From NCBI GenBank assembly GCA_937891015.1, contig CALAPY010000093.1:34266-98265 (forward strand): a DNA stretch of 64,000 nucleotides, in the 5' to 3' direction. Position numbers and translations under genes: made by a program. Positions within the stretch are counted from its first letter, which is position 1; each line of letters starts with the position of its first letter. This document shows, piece after piece, positions 35,557 through 44,269 of the stretch. Origin of the DNA: UBA2108 sp002713215. Lineage in GTDB: Bacteria; Bacteroidota; Bacteroidia; Flavobacteriales_G; Salibacteraceae. The notes below the pieces were generated by a model. That model made no database searches. It was not told the DNA's origin and worked only from the letters and a program-made list of their open reading frames with translations.

Positions 35557-36776
35557 TAAAACATTCCCAGTAGAAGGTTTAAATCCTTGTAAGGCATATC
35601 AAAAGCAGTACCTAATGCAGGGCTGGTCAGGGTTCCCTTGTACAAATACACTCCATTTCTCACCCCCTTAAAGTTCCTAAGCACATTACCTAAACTTCCC
35701 TGCTCTCCAAACTTCACCAATATGGGCGAAAAAATATTGCTCAGTGCCTTCGAAGCTGTTCTGGAAACACGGCTCGGGATATTGGGAACACCATAATGAA
35801 TCACTTCGTATTTAACGTTAATAGGATGCTCGTGCGTGGTTACCTCCGATGTATCGAAGCATCCGCCCTGATCAATGGATACATCAACGATTACCGCCCC
35901 ATACTTCATGTTGTTGACCATTTCCTCGGTAACCAGGCATGGAGATCTTCCGCTGTCTGAACGAACTGCACCAATGGCAACATCACAGTTACTCAATGCC
36001 TCCGCAAGTGTTTCCGGGTGCATGGTACAGGTATTTATTCGTTGGCCAATATCATTTTGCAGGCGACGAAGTTTGTACATCGACTTGTCAAAAACCTTAA
36101 CACTTGCTCCAAGGCCCAATGCCGCCCGGGTAGCGTATTCCCCAACCGTGCCGGCTCCTATTATAACCACTTCAGTTGGAGGTACTCCTATGATACCACC
36201 AAACATGGCTTTTCTACTTTCCTTTCCCTGGCTCATTAATTCCGCCGCAATAAGGATGGAAGTATTTCCAGCAATTTCGCCCATGGCCCTTACAATGGGA
36301 TAAACACCATCGTCATCCTGAATAAAATCCCAGGCAATAGCCGTAATTTTCTTATCCACTAATTTCTTAAGGGAGTTTTTTGGTTGTGTTGAAAGCTGCA
36401 AGGCAGAAATTAAGGTTTGCCCCTGCTGCATCATTTCAATTTCCTTGAAAGATGGAGGTGCAATTTTTAAAATTATGTTGGCCTTATAAACTTTGGTTAC
36501 ATCCTCCTGAATTTGAGCTCCCGCCTGAATGTATTCATTGTCATCGAAATTTGAGCCCTCTCCTGCCCCCTTTTCAATAATTACACGATGCCCGCGAGAA
36601 ATTAGTAAGGCTACACCATCGGGAGTAAGCGCTACCCTTCTTTCCTGAAACGAAAGCTCCTTTGGAACCCCAAAAAAAATGATCTCTTCTTTTTCCTTTA
36701 CCGCCTGCATTTGTTCTTTTGGCGAAAAGGCTGCGGATTCGGAAAGTTTCTTGAGTTCTTCTGAGGACAAGTTCAT
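35556..36776 (-). CDS. ald: Alanine dehydrogenase/PntA-family protein, Bacteroidota type
   Basis: A member of the alanine dehydrogenase and transhydrogenase-alpha family, 406 residues. The N-terminal domain has GVPKELSFQERRVALTP, with the pyruvate-binding Arg (R46 or R47) and Lys (K104, ILKIAPP). The NAD-binding Rossmann motif is GAGTVGEYATRAALGLGA, and Asp302 in VDVSIDQGG matches the catalytic Asp. Where alanine dehydrogenases carry the catalytic His (His96 in the cyanobacterial enzyme, in a LHL context) this protein has Gln127 (ALQLST). The oxidative deamination of alanine to pyruvate is therefore uncertain; another 2-oxoacid or amino-acid reaction, or a redox-sensing role, is possible. It lies 32 bases after tsaE. 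Confidence 0.85.
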   Translation of the reverse strand: MNLSSEELKKLSESAAFSPKEQMQAVKEKEEIIFFGVPKELSFQERRVALTPDGVALLISRGHRVIIEKGAGEGSNFDDNEYIQAGAQIQEDVTKVYKANIILKIAPPSFKEIEMMQQGQTLISALQLSTQPKNSLKKLVDKKITAIAWDFIQDDDGVYPIVRAMGEIAGNTSILIAAELMSQGKESRKAMFGGIIGVPPTEVVIIGAGTVGEYATRAALGLGASVKVFDKSMYKLRRLQNDIGQRINTCTMHPETLAEALSNCDVAIGAVRSDSGRSPCLVTEEMVNNMKYGAVIVDVSIDQGGCFDTSEVTTHEHPINVKYEVIHYGVPNIPSRVSRTASKALSNIFSPILVKFGEQGSLGNVLRNFKGVRNGVYLYKGTLTSPALGTAFDMPYKDLNLLLGMF

Positions 36777-36808
36777 ATTTCAAAAGTATAAAACCTGCCT
36801 TGAACTTT

Positions 36809-37240
36809 CTAGTCTATTATTACTTTAGATTCGATGTGCCTTTTGCCTTCCGATTCCTTAATCTGAATCAACACAAATTCTTCAGGCAATAGGTTATCCA
36901 CCTTATCGGGCCACTCAATAAAACAATAATTGCCAGAGTCCAGGTATTCTTCAAACCCAATATCAAAGGCTTCCTGCTCCGAATCGATCCGATAAAAGTC
37001 GAAATGAAAAATTGAATCCGATTGCCTGCCTTCGTATTGATTTACCAGGGCAAATGTTGGACTACTCACCTCCTCACCTACTCCAAGAGACCTGCAAAGT
37101 GCTTTGATGAAGGTTGTTTTACCTGCCCCCATTTTACCAACAAAGGCAAATACCCTATAATTCCGATTAACCTCTAACAGTTCACCGGCAGTTGAATCAA
37201 GATCGCCAAGACTTGTACTTGTCCAATGCTTCGAATTCAT
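36809..37240 (-). CDS. tsaE: tRNA threonylcarbamoyladenosine biosynthesis ATPase TsaE
   Basis: TsaE is the ATPase that works with TsaB and TsaD to make t6A at position 37 of ANN-decoding tRNAs. The 143-residue length is normal. Walker A is GKMGAGKTTFIKAL near residue 36, followed by SSPTFALVNQYEG with the conserved Thr/Pro, FHFDFYRIDS, and the family motif FIEWPDKVDNLLP. It starts directly after the porX stop (TAA then ATG), so both are on one transcript and probably coupled. Confidence 0.95.
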   Translation of the reverse strand: MNSKHWTSTSLGDLDSTAGELLEVNRNYRVFAFVGKMGAGKTTFIKALCRSLGVGEEVSSPTFALVNQYEGRQSDSIFHFDFYRIDSEQEAFDIGFEEYLDSGNYCFIEWPDKVDNLLPEEFVLIQIKESEGKRHIESKVIID

Positions 37241-38785
37241 TTATTTGGGATCTAATAGTACCAACGGACATAGTACCTCCTCCATGGATATGCCACCATG
37301 CTGAAACGTGTTTTTATAATATTTAGCGAAGTGATTGTAGTTGTTTGGATAAACAAAAAAGTCATCACCACGGGCAAAAATATACTTTGTACTTACGTTC
37401 TGTCTCGGCAAATGCGCTTGCTCGGTATTGCTAACTTCAAACACTTCTTTCGAAGAATAATCAAGGTTCTTCCCTTGCTTATACCTCAGGTTGGTATTGG
37501 TGTTTTTATCTCCAATTACCTTAACTGCATTTTTTACACGAATACTTCCGTGGTCCGTGGTCAGCATTACCTTAATCCCTTTTTCAGATAAGATCTTCAT
37601 TATTTCCAGCAAGGGAGAATGCTCAAACCAGGAACTGGTAACTGATCGATAAGCTGCTTCATTATCGGCGAGTTCTTTAATCATATCCAGTTCTGTCTTA
37701 GCGTGAGTTAAGGTATCCACAAAATTGTAGCTTATAACCAACAACTCGTTATGAAGGTATTCTCCTATCTTATCCGCTAATCTTTTACCTTCTTCCAGGT
37801 TATTGACCTTGACAAATTCATTTTTACAACGTTTTCCGTTTAACGCCAGCATGCCATCCACCAAATCCGATTCGCTTGTAAAGTCATCATCGCTTCCCCA
37901 TTGCTTTCCAAAACGCTGTTCAATTTCTGTGGGTAGTAATCCTGAAAAAAGAGCATTTCGTGAAAAAGAAGTTGCGGTGGGGACAATGGAGTAGTATACA
38001 TTTTCCTCTTCTACCCGATAATACTCGCTTAATGACGGGCGAATTGCACGCCACTGGTCGAAACGAATATTATCGATACAAATTACCACCACCGGTTCGG
38101 TACTCCCTTCCTCGATTAAAGGCAAAACTTTTTTAGGAAAAACATTGTGCGACAATAGAGGCGCATAATCGGCTCCCCCAATCCAGTCAAAGTAATTTTC
38201 TTCGTAGAACCTGCAAAATGCCGAATTGGCATCTCCTTTTTGCATGGCCAATATTTCCCCCATGCTATCGTCGTCGGAAACGTCTAGTTCATTTTCCCAA
38301 TGAATCAATTTTTTGTAGACATCAATCCAATCGTCTTCCTCCAGATCTTCATTGATTCTCATTGACAAATTTCGAAATTCCCTTTGGTAATCGGTTGTTG
38401 TCTTTTCACTCACCAATCGTTTTACATCCAGGTTCTTCTTTATTGAAAGTAAGATTTGATTGGGGTTAACCGGTTTAATCAAATAGTCGGAAATTTTAGA
38501 GCCAATGGCATCCTCCATGATATACTCTTCTTCACTTTTGGTTATCATAACCACAGGTAGAGAAGGGAATTTTTCTTTAACTGTAGACAGTGTTTCCAAC
38601 CCACTTAACCCTGGCATCTGCTCATCCAAAAAGACAATATCGATAGGTTGATAGTCTAAATATTCAAGGGCTTCGTCACCGCTATTGGTTGTAAAAACTT
38701 TGTATCCTTTCTCCTCCAGAAACAAAATGTGGGGCTTCAGTAGATCTATCTCATCATCAGCCCATAAAATGTTTATTTCGCTCAT
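37241..38785 (-). CDS. porX: PorX-type response regulator with PglZ-like effector domain
   Basis: PorX is a response regulator needed for type IX secretion in Porphyromonas and flavobacteria. Of 514 residues, 1-120 form the receiver (acid pocket D10-D11, phospho-acceptor D54 in VFLDEQMPGLSG, K104). About 125-200 form a helical linker. About 215-514 form an alkaline-phosphatase-like PglZ domain with metal-site stretches VVVICIDNIRFDQWRAIRP (Asp238), PTATSFSRNALFSGLLP (Thr270-Thr272) and LTTDHGSIRV. In Porphyromonas this domain is a zinc-dependent phosphodiesterase acting on oligonucleotide messengers. The cognate kinase PorY is not in the window. It is first in the cluster porX-tsaE-ald. Confidence 0.94.
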   Translation of the reverse strand: MSEINILWADDEIDLLKPHILFLEEKGYKVFTTNSGDEALEYLDYQPIDIVFLDEQMPGLSGLETLSTVKEKFPSLPVVMITKSEEEYIMEDAIGSKISDYLIKPVNPNQILLSIKKNLDVKRLVSEKTTTDYQREFRNLSMRINEDLEEDDWIDVYKKLIHWENELDVSDDDSMGEILAMQKGDANSAFCRFYEENYFDWIGGADYAPLLSHNVFPKKVLPLIEEGSTEPVVVICIDNIRFDQWRAIRPSLSEYYRVEEENVYYSIVPTATSFSRNALFSGLLPTEIEQRFGKQWGSDDDFTSESDLVDGMLALNGKRCKNEFVKVNNLEEGKRLADKIGEYLHNELLVISYNFVDTLTHAKTELDMIKELADNEAAYRSVTSSWFEHSPLLEIMKILSEKGIKVMLTTDHGSIRVKNAVKVIGDKNTNTNLRYKQGKNLDYSSKEVFEVSNTEQAHLPRQNVSTKYIFARGDDFFVYPNNYNHFAKYYKNTFQHGGISMEEVLCPLVLLDPK

Positions 38786-38866
38786 TCGCTCTATTAAATG
38801 TTTTTACTAAATCGGATTAGATTATTTGATTTTCATTTAAATCCACATTTTCTAATCGATCGGGTA

Positions 38867-38874
38867 TATTTTTG
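38867..38874 (+). promoter_or_regulatory. -7 element of the HD hydrolase gene
   Basis: TATTTTTG fits TAnnTTTG. It ends only 12 bases before the TTG start at 38887, so the transcript would have a leader of a few bases or none. No -33 TTTG at standard spacing. Confidence 0.45.
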
Positions 38875-38886
38875 GCAATTAATTAA

Positions 38887-40140
38887 TTGTACGTGATTCC
38901 TTCGCCATACAACAGCAAAAGAAAAATCCTTAACGATCCCATTTACGGGTTTATTACTATTCCCAACGAAATTATTTTCGATTTAATCGAACACCCTTAT
39001 TTTCAGCGCTTAAGACGAATTTCTCAATTGGGGCTGACAAATTTAGTCTATAGTGGTGCAAATCACACTCGATTTCAACATGCAATTGGCGCCATGCATT
39101 TAATGGGCAAAACCATTGAAACCATTCGACAAAAAGGTCACGATATAAGCGACGACGAGGCATTAGGAGCTTCAATTGCCATACTGCTACACGATATTGG
39201 TCACGGACCTTTTTCCCATACTTTAGAACACACCATTGTTCCGGAAATCAGCCATGAGGAGCTTTCATTAATTTTTATGAACCGGCTTAACTCTGAGTTT
39301 GACGGGAAATTAAGTACGGCAATCCAAATCTTTAAAAACGAACATCCCAAAAAGTACCTGAATCAATTGGTGAGTAGTCAATTGGACATTGACCGACTGG
39401 ATTATTTAAAACGGGATAGCTTTTTCACTGGAGTAACGGAGGGAATAGTTGGTTCTGACCGCATCATTAAAATGATGAACATCCACAACGACAACCTGGT
39501 CATCGAAGCTAAAGGCATTTATTCCATTGAGAAGTTTTTGGTGGCAAGAAGGTTAATGTACTGGCAGGGCTACCTCCATAAAACAGTTCTGTCCGCTGAG
39601 AACATGCTTGCAAACATTTTACTTCGAGCACGGGAATTGGCCCTTCAGGGTATGGAACTAAGTTGTTCTCAACCGCTTCGTCGCTTTCTTTACGGCCTGT
39701 ATCAGGAAAGTGATTTTGAGGCCAATAAGGATGTACTTGACACCTTCTCACAACTCGACGATTACGATGTTTTGGGTGCCATAAAACAGTGGATGGATCA
39801 TGAAGATTTTGTTTTGTCGAATCTCTCTACACGATTAATAGAAAGGAATCTCCTGAAAATTGAATTGCAAAACGAGCCTTTTGACCAAAACGAAATTAAC
39901 CTTTGGATAGAACAAGTGATTCAGGACCATGGAATCGGCAAAAAAGAAGCTGAATACTTTGTGTTTTCAAAAAGCATAGACAACCGAGCGTATACCAATG
40001 ATAATCTCGCCATAAATCTATTGTACAAAGACGGCAGCATAAATGACATTGAATCGGCGGCTGACCTACTTAATATTTCGGCTCTGGCAGAGCCTGTAAC
40101 CAAGTTTTTCTTTTGTCACCCACAGGGCAACAACAATTAG
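38887..40140 (+). CDS. HD-domain phosphohydrolase, dNTPase-like
   Basis: A 417-residue HD-superfamily hydrolase. The first metal His is in RFQHAIGAMHLMG (H65), and the HD pair is H102-D103 in LLHDIGHGPFSHTLE. The later Asp is in QLDIDRLDYLKRDSFFTGVTEG. This is the layout of SAMHD1-like and bacterial dGTPase-like proteins, which hydrolyse dNTPs; the substrate here is not known. The start is not ATG: the frame opens with TTG (38887) or GTG (38893), and the conserved KRKILNDPIYGFI block begins at residue 11. It opens the plus-strand block with lpxD, an order I recall from other flavobacteria. Confidence 0.9.
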   Translation: MYVIPSPYNSKRKILNDPIYGFITIPNEIIFDLIEHPYFQRLRRISQLGLTNLVYSGANHTRFQHAIGAMHLMGKTIETIRQKGHDISDDEALGASIAILLHDIGHGPFSHTLEHTIVPEISHEELSLIFMNRLNSEFDGKLSTAIQIFKNEHPKKYLNQLVSSQLDIDRLDYLKRDSFFTGVTEGIVGSDRIIKMMNIHNDNLVIEAKGIYSIEKFLVARRLMYWQGYLHKTVLSAENMLANILLRARELALQGMELSCSQPLRRFLYGLYQESDFEANKDVLDTFSQLDDYDVLGAIKQWMDHEDFVLSNLSTRLIERNLLKIELQNEPFDQNEINLWIEQVIQDHGIGKKEAEYFVFSKSIDNRAYTNDNLAINLLYKDGSINDIESAADLLNISALAEPVTKFFFCHPQGNNN

Positions 40141-40167
40141 ATTTACTTTTGTTGAAAAGTTTGAAAT

Positions 40168-40187
40168 GCCCTAAAAATGGGGCTTTT
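40168..40187 (+). terminator. Weak terminator-like hairpin between the HD hydrolase gene and lpxD
   Basis: GCCC (40168-40171) pairs with GGGC (40180-40183) across an 8-base A-rich loop, then four T. Short stem, so it may be leaky. Confidence 0.4.
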
Positions 40188-40272
40188 CAGATTATTTATT
40201 TTTGAGCAAATTGAAGTTTCAATAAATACACAAGTAAGTCATTGATTTACAACATTTAGCATAAATATTTGA

Positions 40273-41307
40273 ATGGAATTTAACGCCCAACAAATAGCGG
40301 GTTTACTTGGCGGTATTGTTGAAGGAAACCCGGAGGAAAAAGTTACCAAATTGGCCAAAATTGAAGAGGGCGAATCTCAGAGCATTACTTTCCTTTCAAA
40401 TTTAGCCTATCAGGATTACCTCTACACAACCGATGCTTCTATCGCGATTATTGACAAATCATATGAGCTTACAAAGCCAGTAAAGCCATCTCTTACACTT
40501 ATTCGAGTTGATGATGCCCGTATGAGTTTTGGAAAATTATTGGAAGCGTATCAACAATACCGAAACAGCAAAGTTGGGATTGATAAATCGGCCCAAATAG
40601 CAGAGTCAACTACATTGGGCGAGAATATTTACATAGGCCCTAATGTTACCATTGGAGACGGCTGTTCCATCGGTGATAACGTTAGAATTAGTGCTAATGT
40701 GAGTATTGGTGACAATGTTTCTATAGGTGAGGGGACTTCGATATTATCCAATGCCTGCGTTCAAAACGATTGTGTTATTGGTAAACATTGTTCCATATAC
40801 AGTGGAGCAATCATTGGTGGAGATGGTTTTGGATTTGTTCCAAGCAGTATGAACGATTACAAAAAAGTGGTTCATATCGGCAATGTGATTATTGAGGATC
40901 ACGTAGAGATTGGCTCCAACACAACCATTGACAGAGGAACACTGGGAAGCACAAAAATCCGCAAAGGTGTTAAACTTGATAACCTGATACAAATTGGTCA
41001 CAATGTAGAGATTGGAGAAAATACGGTTATGGCTGCTCAATGTGGAGTCGCCGGATCAGCCAAAATCGGTAAGAACTGCATGATTGGCGGGCAGGTTGGA
41101 ATTGTAGGGCATTTGACTATAGCGGATGAAGTTAAGATCGCCGCCCAGTCTGGCATAGGGAGCAGCATAGAAGAAAAAGGGTCCTTGTGGCAAGGTTCTC
41201 CTGCAATAAAAGTCAGAGATTTTCAACGATCGTATGTACTGTTTAGGTCGTTCCCAAAAATTAAAAACAAACTAGATGCTATTGAGCGTCAACTTCAAAG
41301 AGATTAA
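40273..41307 (+). CDS. lpxD: UDP-3-O-acylglucosamine N-acyltransferase LpxD
   Basis: Adds the second hydroxyacyl chain to UDP-3-O-acyl-glucosamine in lipid A synthesis. The 344-residue length is normal. An N-terminal uridine-binding domain (about 1-100) is followed by a left-handed parallel beta-helix of hexapeptide repeats (IGxNVxIG type, about 105-310). The catalytic His is near residue 242 in QIGHNVEIGENTVMAAQCGVAGS. A short C-terminal helix follows. It starts the lpx run: lpxC-fabZ begins 6 bases downstream. Confidence 0.96.
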   Translation: MEFNAQQIAGLLGGIVEGNPEEKVTKLAKIEEGESQSITFLSNLAYQDYLYTTDASIAIIDKSYELTKPVKPSLTLIRVDDARMSFGKLLEAYQQYRNSKVGIDKSAQIAESTTLGENIYIGPNVTIGDGCSIGDNVRISANVSIGDNVSIGEGTSILSNACVQNDCVIGKHCSIYSGAIIGGDGFGFVPSSMNDYKKVVHIGNVIIEDHVEIGSNTTIDRGTLGSTKIRKGVKLDNLIQIGHNVEIGENTVMAAQCGVAGSAKIGKNCMIGGQVGIVGHLTIADEVKIAAQSGIGSSIEEKGSLWQGSPAIKVRDFQRSYVLFRSFPKIKNKLDAIERQLQRD

Positions 41308-41313
41308 ATAGGC

Positions 41314-42714
41314 ATGAGCGATAAACAAAAAACGCTAAAGCAAGAAGTTAGTTTCACCGGTATTGGATTGCACACCGGTAAGCATGTTAATTTAACACTC
41401 AAGCCAGCTCCGGTAGACAATTGGTTTGTGTTTAGAAGAGTTGACATGGAAGGTAGCCCTGAAATTAAAGCCGATGTTGACAACGTATTTAGCACTCAAC
41501 GAGGAACATCGCTTCGTGAAAACGGTGCCGAGGTGCATACCACCGAGCACCTATTAGCCGCAATGCTTGGACTGGGCATTGACAATGCTTGTATCGAATT
41601 GGATGGCCCTGAAATACCAATCCTCGACGGTAGTTCTCGCTATTTTGTCGATGCTATTAAAAAAGCAGGAACTCAGGAGCAGGAGAAAGATAAAAACTAC
41701 TTTACACTACCTCATAATGTAGCATATGAAGATGAGGAGAAAGAAATAGAAATGCTTGCAGTTCCCACCGATGGAGGGGAATTTAGAGTGACCGTAATGG
41801 TAGATTATAACTCACCGTTACTTGGTACGCAGCATGCCCACATGTACCACATTGGTGAATTTGAAGAAGAAATTTCCAACTGCAGAACCTTTGTTTTTCT
41901 TAGGGAGTTGATTCAACTTGTAAATGCAGGGCTTATTAAGGGAGGCGATGTTGACAATGCCATTGTTATGGTTGATACCGAGCTTGAAGAGGAAGAAAAA
42001 GATAAGTTGGCTTCAGCTTTCAATCGCGAAAAATCGGAATTGGCCTCAGTTGGAATTGGCATATTGAATAATGTTGACCTTCGATTCGAAAACGAGCCTG
42101 CACGACACAAACTACTTGATATTATTGGTGATCTTGCATTAGTTGGAAGACCCATTCGTGGACATATTTTAGCTGCCCGTCCTGGGCATTACGGAAACAC
42201 CAAATTCGGAAAGATCATTAAGAACTTAATGAAGTCCGAAGATAAGGCGGCTCCAAAATACGATCCGAATATTGCACCAGTTGCAGACATCAATGACATA
42301 ACCAAACTACTTCCACATCGCTACCCGTTTTTATTGGTAGACAAAATCATCCACCTGGATGAACAAAAAGTTATCGGAATTAAAAATGTTACTCGAAATG
42401 AGCCATTCTTCGATGGCCATTTTCCAACGGAACCAGTAATGCCCGGAGTACTCCTGATTGAGGCGATGGCTCAAACTGGCGGGATTCTTGTGTTGAATAG
42501 CGTTGATGATCCCGAGAATTATTCCACTTACTTTTTGAAAATTAATAATGTTAAGTTTAAGAAGAAGGTGATTCCGGGTGATACATTAATAATGGATTGT
42601 AGATTAATTGCTCCAATTCGAAGAGGCATTTGCCAAATGGAAGCTAAAGCTTATGTTGGAGACACGGTAGTCTGCGAAGGCGATTTAGTTGCCCAAGTTG
42701 TAAAAGAAAAATAA
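41314..42714 (+). CDS. lpxC-fabZ: Bifunctional LpxC deacetylase / FabZ dehydratase fusion
   Basis: One 466-residue protein joins two enzymes. Residues 1-310 are LpxC, the zinc deacetylase that commits UDP-3-O-acyl-GlcNAc to lipid A: E78 and H79 (TTEHLLAAM), the HKLLDIIGD zinc motif near 265 and GHILAARPGH near 290. From about 325 the rest is FabZ, the 3-hydroxyacyl-ACP dehydratase, with LLPHRYPFLLVDK, the catalytic His in FFDGHFP near 368 and the Glu in LLIEAMAQTGG. This fusion is characteristic of Bacteroidota and joins two enzymes that compete for hydroxyacyl-ACP. It lies 6 bases after lpxD and 4 before lpxA. Confidence 0.97.
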   Translation: MSDKQKTLKQEVSFTGIGLHTGKHVNLTLKPAPVDNWFVFRRVDMEGSPEIKADVDNVFSTQRGTSLRENGAEVHTTEHLLAAMLGLGIDNACIELDGPEIPILDGSSRYFVDAIKKAGTQEQEKDKNYFTLPHNVAYEDEEKEIEMLAVPTDGGEFRVTVMVDYNSPLLGTQHAHMYHIGEFEEEISNCRTFVFLRELIQLVNAGLIKGGDVDNAIVMVDTELEEEEKDKLASAFNREKSELASVGIGILNNVDLRFENEPARHKLLDIIGDLALVGRPIRGHILAARPGHYGNTKFGKIIKNLMKSEDKAAPKYDPNIAPVADINDITKLLPHRYPFLLVDKIIHLDEQKVIGIKNVTRNEPFFDGHFPTEPVMPGVLLIEAMAQTGGILVLNSVDDPENYSTYFLKINNVKFKKKVIPGDTLIMDCRLIAPIRRGICQMEAKAYVGDTVVCEGDLVAQVVKEK

Positions 42715-42718
42715 ACCT

Positions 42719-43495
42719 ATGATCCACGAATTAGCGTCCGTTCATCCTAATGCCAAAATTGGTAAGAATGTTACCATTGGTCCATTTACCTATATTGAAG
42801 AGGATGTCCAAATAGGTGATGACGCATGGATTGGTCCACATGTTACCATTTTTGATGGTGCCAGAATTGGAAATGGTTGTCAAATATTTCCTACGGCTGT
42901 TATTTCTGCGGTATCTCAGGATTTAAAATACCGAGGAGAATATACTACGGTTGAAATTGGAGATAATACGGTAATTCGCGAAGGAGTTACCATTCATAGA
43001 GGCACAGCAGATCAAATGAAGACCTCAATTGGTAAGAATTGCCTCATTATGATTTACGTACACATTGCTCACGATTGCATTATCGGTGACAATGTTATTA
43101 TCGCTGGTTATTCTGGACTTTCCGGTCACATAAGAATAGACGATTGGGCCATCCTTGAAGGAAAAGTGGCTGCTCAGCAATTCGTGCATATAGGCGCCCA
43201 TACTTTTGTGGGTGGAACTTCAAAAATCAGGAAAGATATTCCACCATATATCAAAGTTGCTAAAGACCCCCTTTCATACATTGGAGTTAATTCCGTTGGT
43301 CTTAAACGAAGGGGCTATACTGAAGATAAGATTAGAACGATAGAAAAAATCTACAAGATTCTGTTCATTCAGAACAAGAACATTTCTAATGGAATTGAAA
43401 TCGTAAAGAAGGAAATTCCGGAATGTCAAGAGCGAAAAATCATTTTGGATTTTATCGCAGATTCACCCAATGGAATGATAAAGGGATTTGGGTAA
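42719..43495 (+). CDS. lpxA: UDP-N-acetylglucosamine O-acyltransferase LpxA
   Basis: Catalyses the first step of lipid A synthesis, adding a hydroxyacyl chain to UDP-GlcNAc. The 258-residue length is normal. Hexapeptide repeats form a beta-helix over about 1-190, with the catalytic His in IYVHIAHDCIIGDNVI near residue 117. An RRGYTEDKIRTI helical C-terminal domain follows. Its position 4 bases after lpxC-fabZ completes the early lipid A pathway in one operon; lpxB is not in the window. Confidence 0.97.
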   Translation: MIHELASVHPNAKIGKNVTIGPFTYIEEDVQIGDDAWIGPHVTIFDGARIGNGCQIFPTAVISAVSQDLKYRGEYTTVEIGDNTVIREGVTIHRGTADQMKTSIGKNCLIMIYVHIAHDCIIGDNVIIAGYSGLSGHIRIDDWAILEGKVAAQQFVHIGAHTFVGGTSKIRKDIPPYIKVAKDPLSYIGVNSVGLKRRGYTEDKIRTIEKIYKILFIQNKNISNGIEIVKKEIPECQERKIILDFIADSPNGMIKGFG

Positions 43496-43537
43496 ACTCC
43501 AATCAGATACCTTTCCATTATCGAATTAGATAGAAAA

Positions 43538-44173
43538 ATGGTTGAAGTAAACTTGAAGGAAATTGGTCGAAGGTTTGCGACACACTGGATTTTTCGAAAC
43601 ATCAATCACACGCTAAAAGCAAATCAACACACGGTAATTCTCGGTAATAACGGATCAGGAAAATCAACGCTATTAAAAATTATTAGCGGGATATTAACAC
43701 CAAGCGAAGGTGACGTTGGATATATCGTAAATGGAAGTAGCATCCATGTAGATTCCATATACAAGGAGCTAAGCATGTGCACCCCTTATCTGTCCATCCC
43801 GGAAGAGTTTACCTTAAATGAATTGTTGCGATTCCACCAACAGCTAAAGCCCTTAAAAGAAACATACTCGGGTGAACGATTTGCCGATTTCTTACAAATT
43901 GAATACGAAGAAGACAAGGCCATCCATTTGTTCTCATCAGGGATGAAACAGCGGGTTAAACTTGCCCTGGCATTATTAAGCACCACTCCCATCGTATTAC
44001 TCGATGAACCTTTGAACAACCTGGACGAATCCGGAAAGAACTGGTATCAGCAATTGGTAAATAGTACTATGAACGATCGACTAATTGTAGTCTGTTCCAA
44101 TAACCAAAAAGACGAATTCGCTTTCTGCGAAAACTCTATCCAAATTCAGGATTTTAAGCCCAACGGCAGGTAA
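43538..44173 (+). CDS. Stand-alone ABC transporter ATPase
   Basis: A 211-residue ATP-binding cassette protein with Walker A GNNGSGKST near residue 38. The signature is a divergent LFSSGMKQRVKLALALL (SSGMKQ for LSGGQ). Walker B is IVLLDEP followed by LNNLDESG. The short length and CcmA-like plan suggest an exporter ATPase, but no permease gene is adjacent; it may serve a membrane protein encoded elsewhere. It follows lpxA by 42 bases in the same direction and may be co-transcribed with it. Confidence 0.9.
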   Translation: MVEVNLKEIGRRFATHWIFRNINHTLKANQHTVILGNNGSGKSTLLKIISGILTPSEGDVGYIVNGSSIHVDSIYKELSMCTPYLSIPEEFTLNELLRFHQQLKPLKETYSGERFADFLQIEYEEDKAIHLFSSGMKQRVKLALALLSTTPIVLLDEPLNNLDESGKNWYQQLVNSTMNDRLIVVCSNNQKDEFAFCENSIQIQDFKPNGR

Positions 44174-44269
44174 GTAGATCACCTCATTATTTTTTAGTAA
44201 TTCTTTGCTTTATAATTGGGTAGAGAGCCTACATTTGTTGTCTTAGTATTCAAAAACACAGCAGAAAAT

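Noticed and set aside
35875..36303. A 142-residue open frame opposite to ald
   Set aside because: Antisense shadow of a conserved gene with low-complexity Ser/Pro content and no recognisable domain.
44216..44269. Longer N-terminus for EF-P from a TTG
   Set aside because: The 188-residue form from the ATG at 44270 matches the family length; the extra residues have no match.
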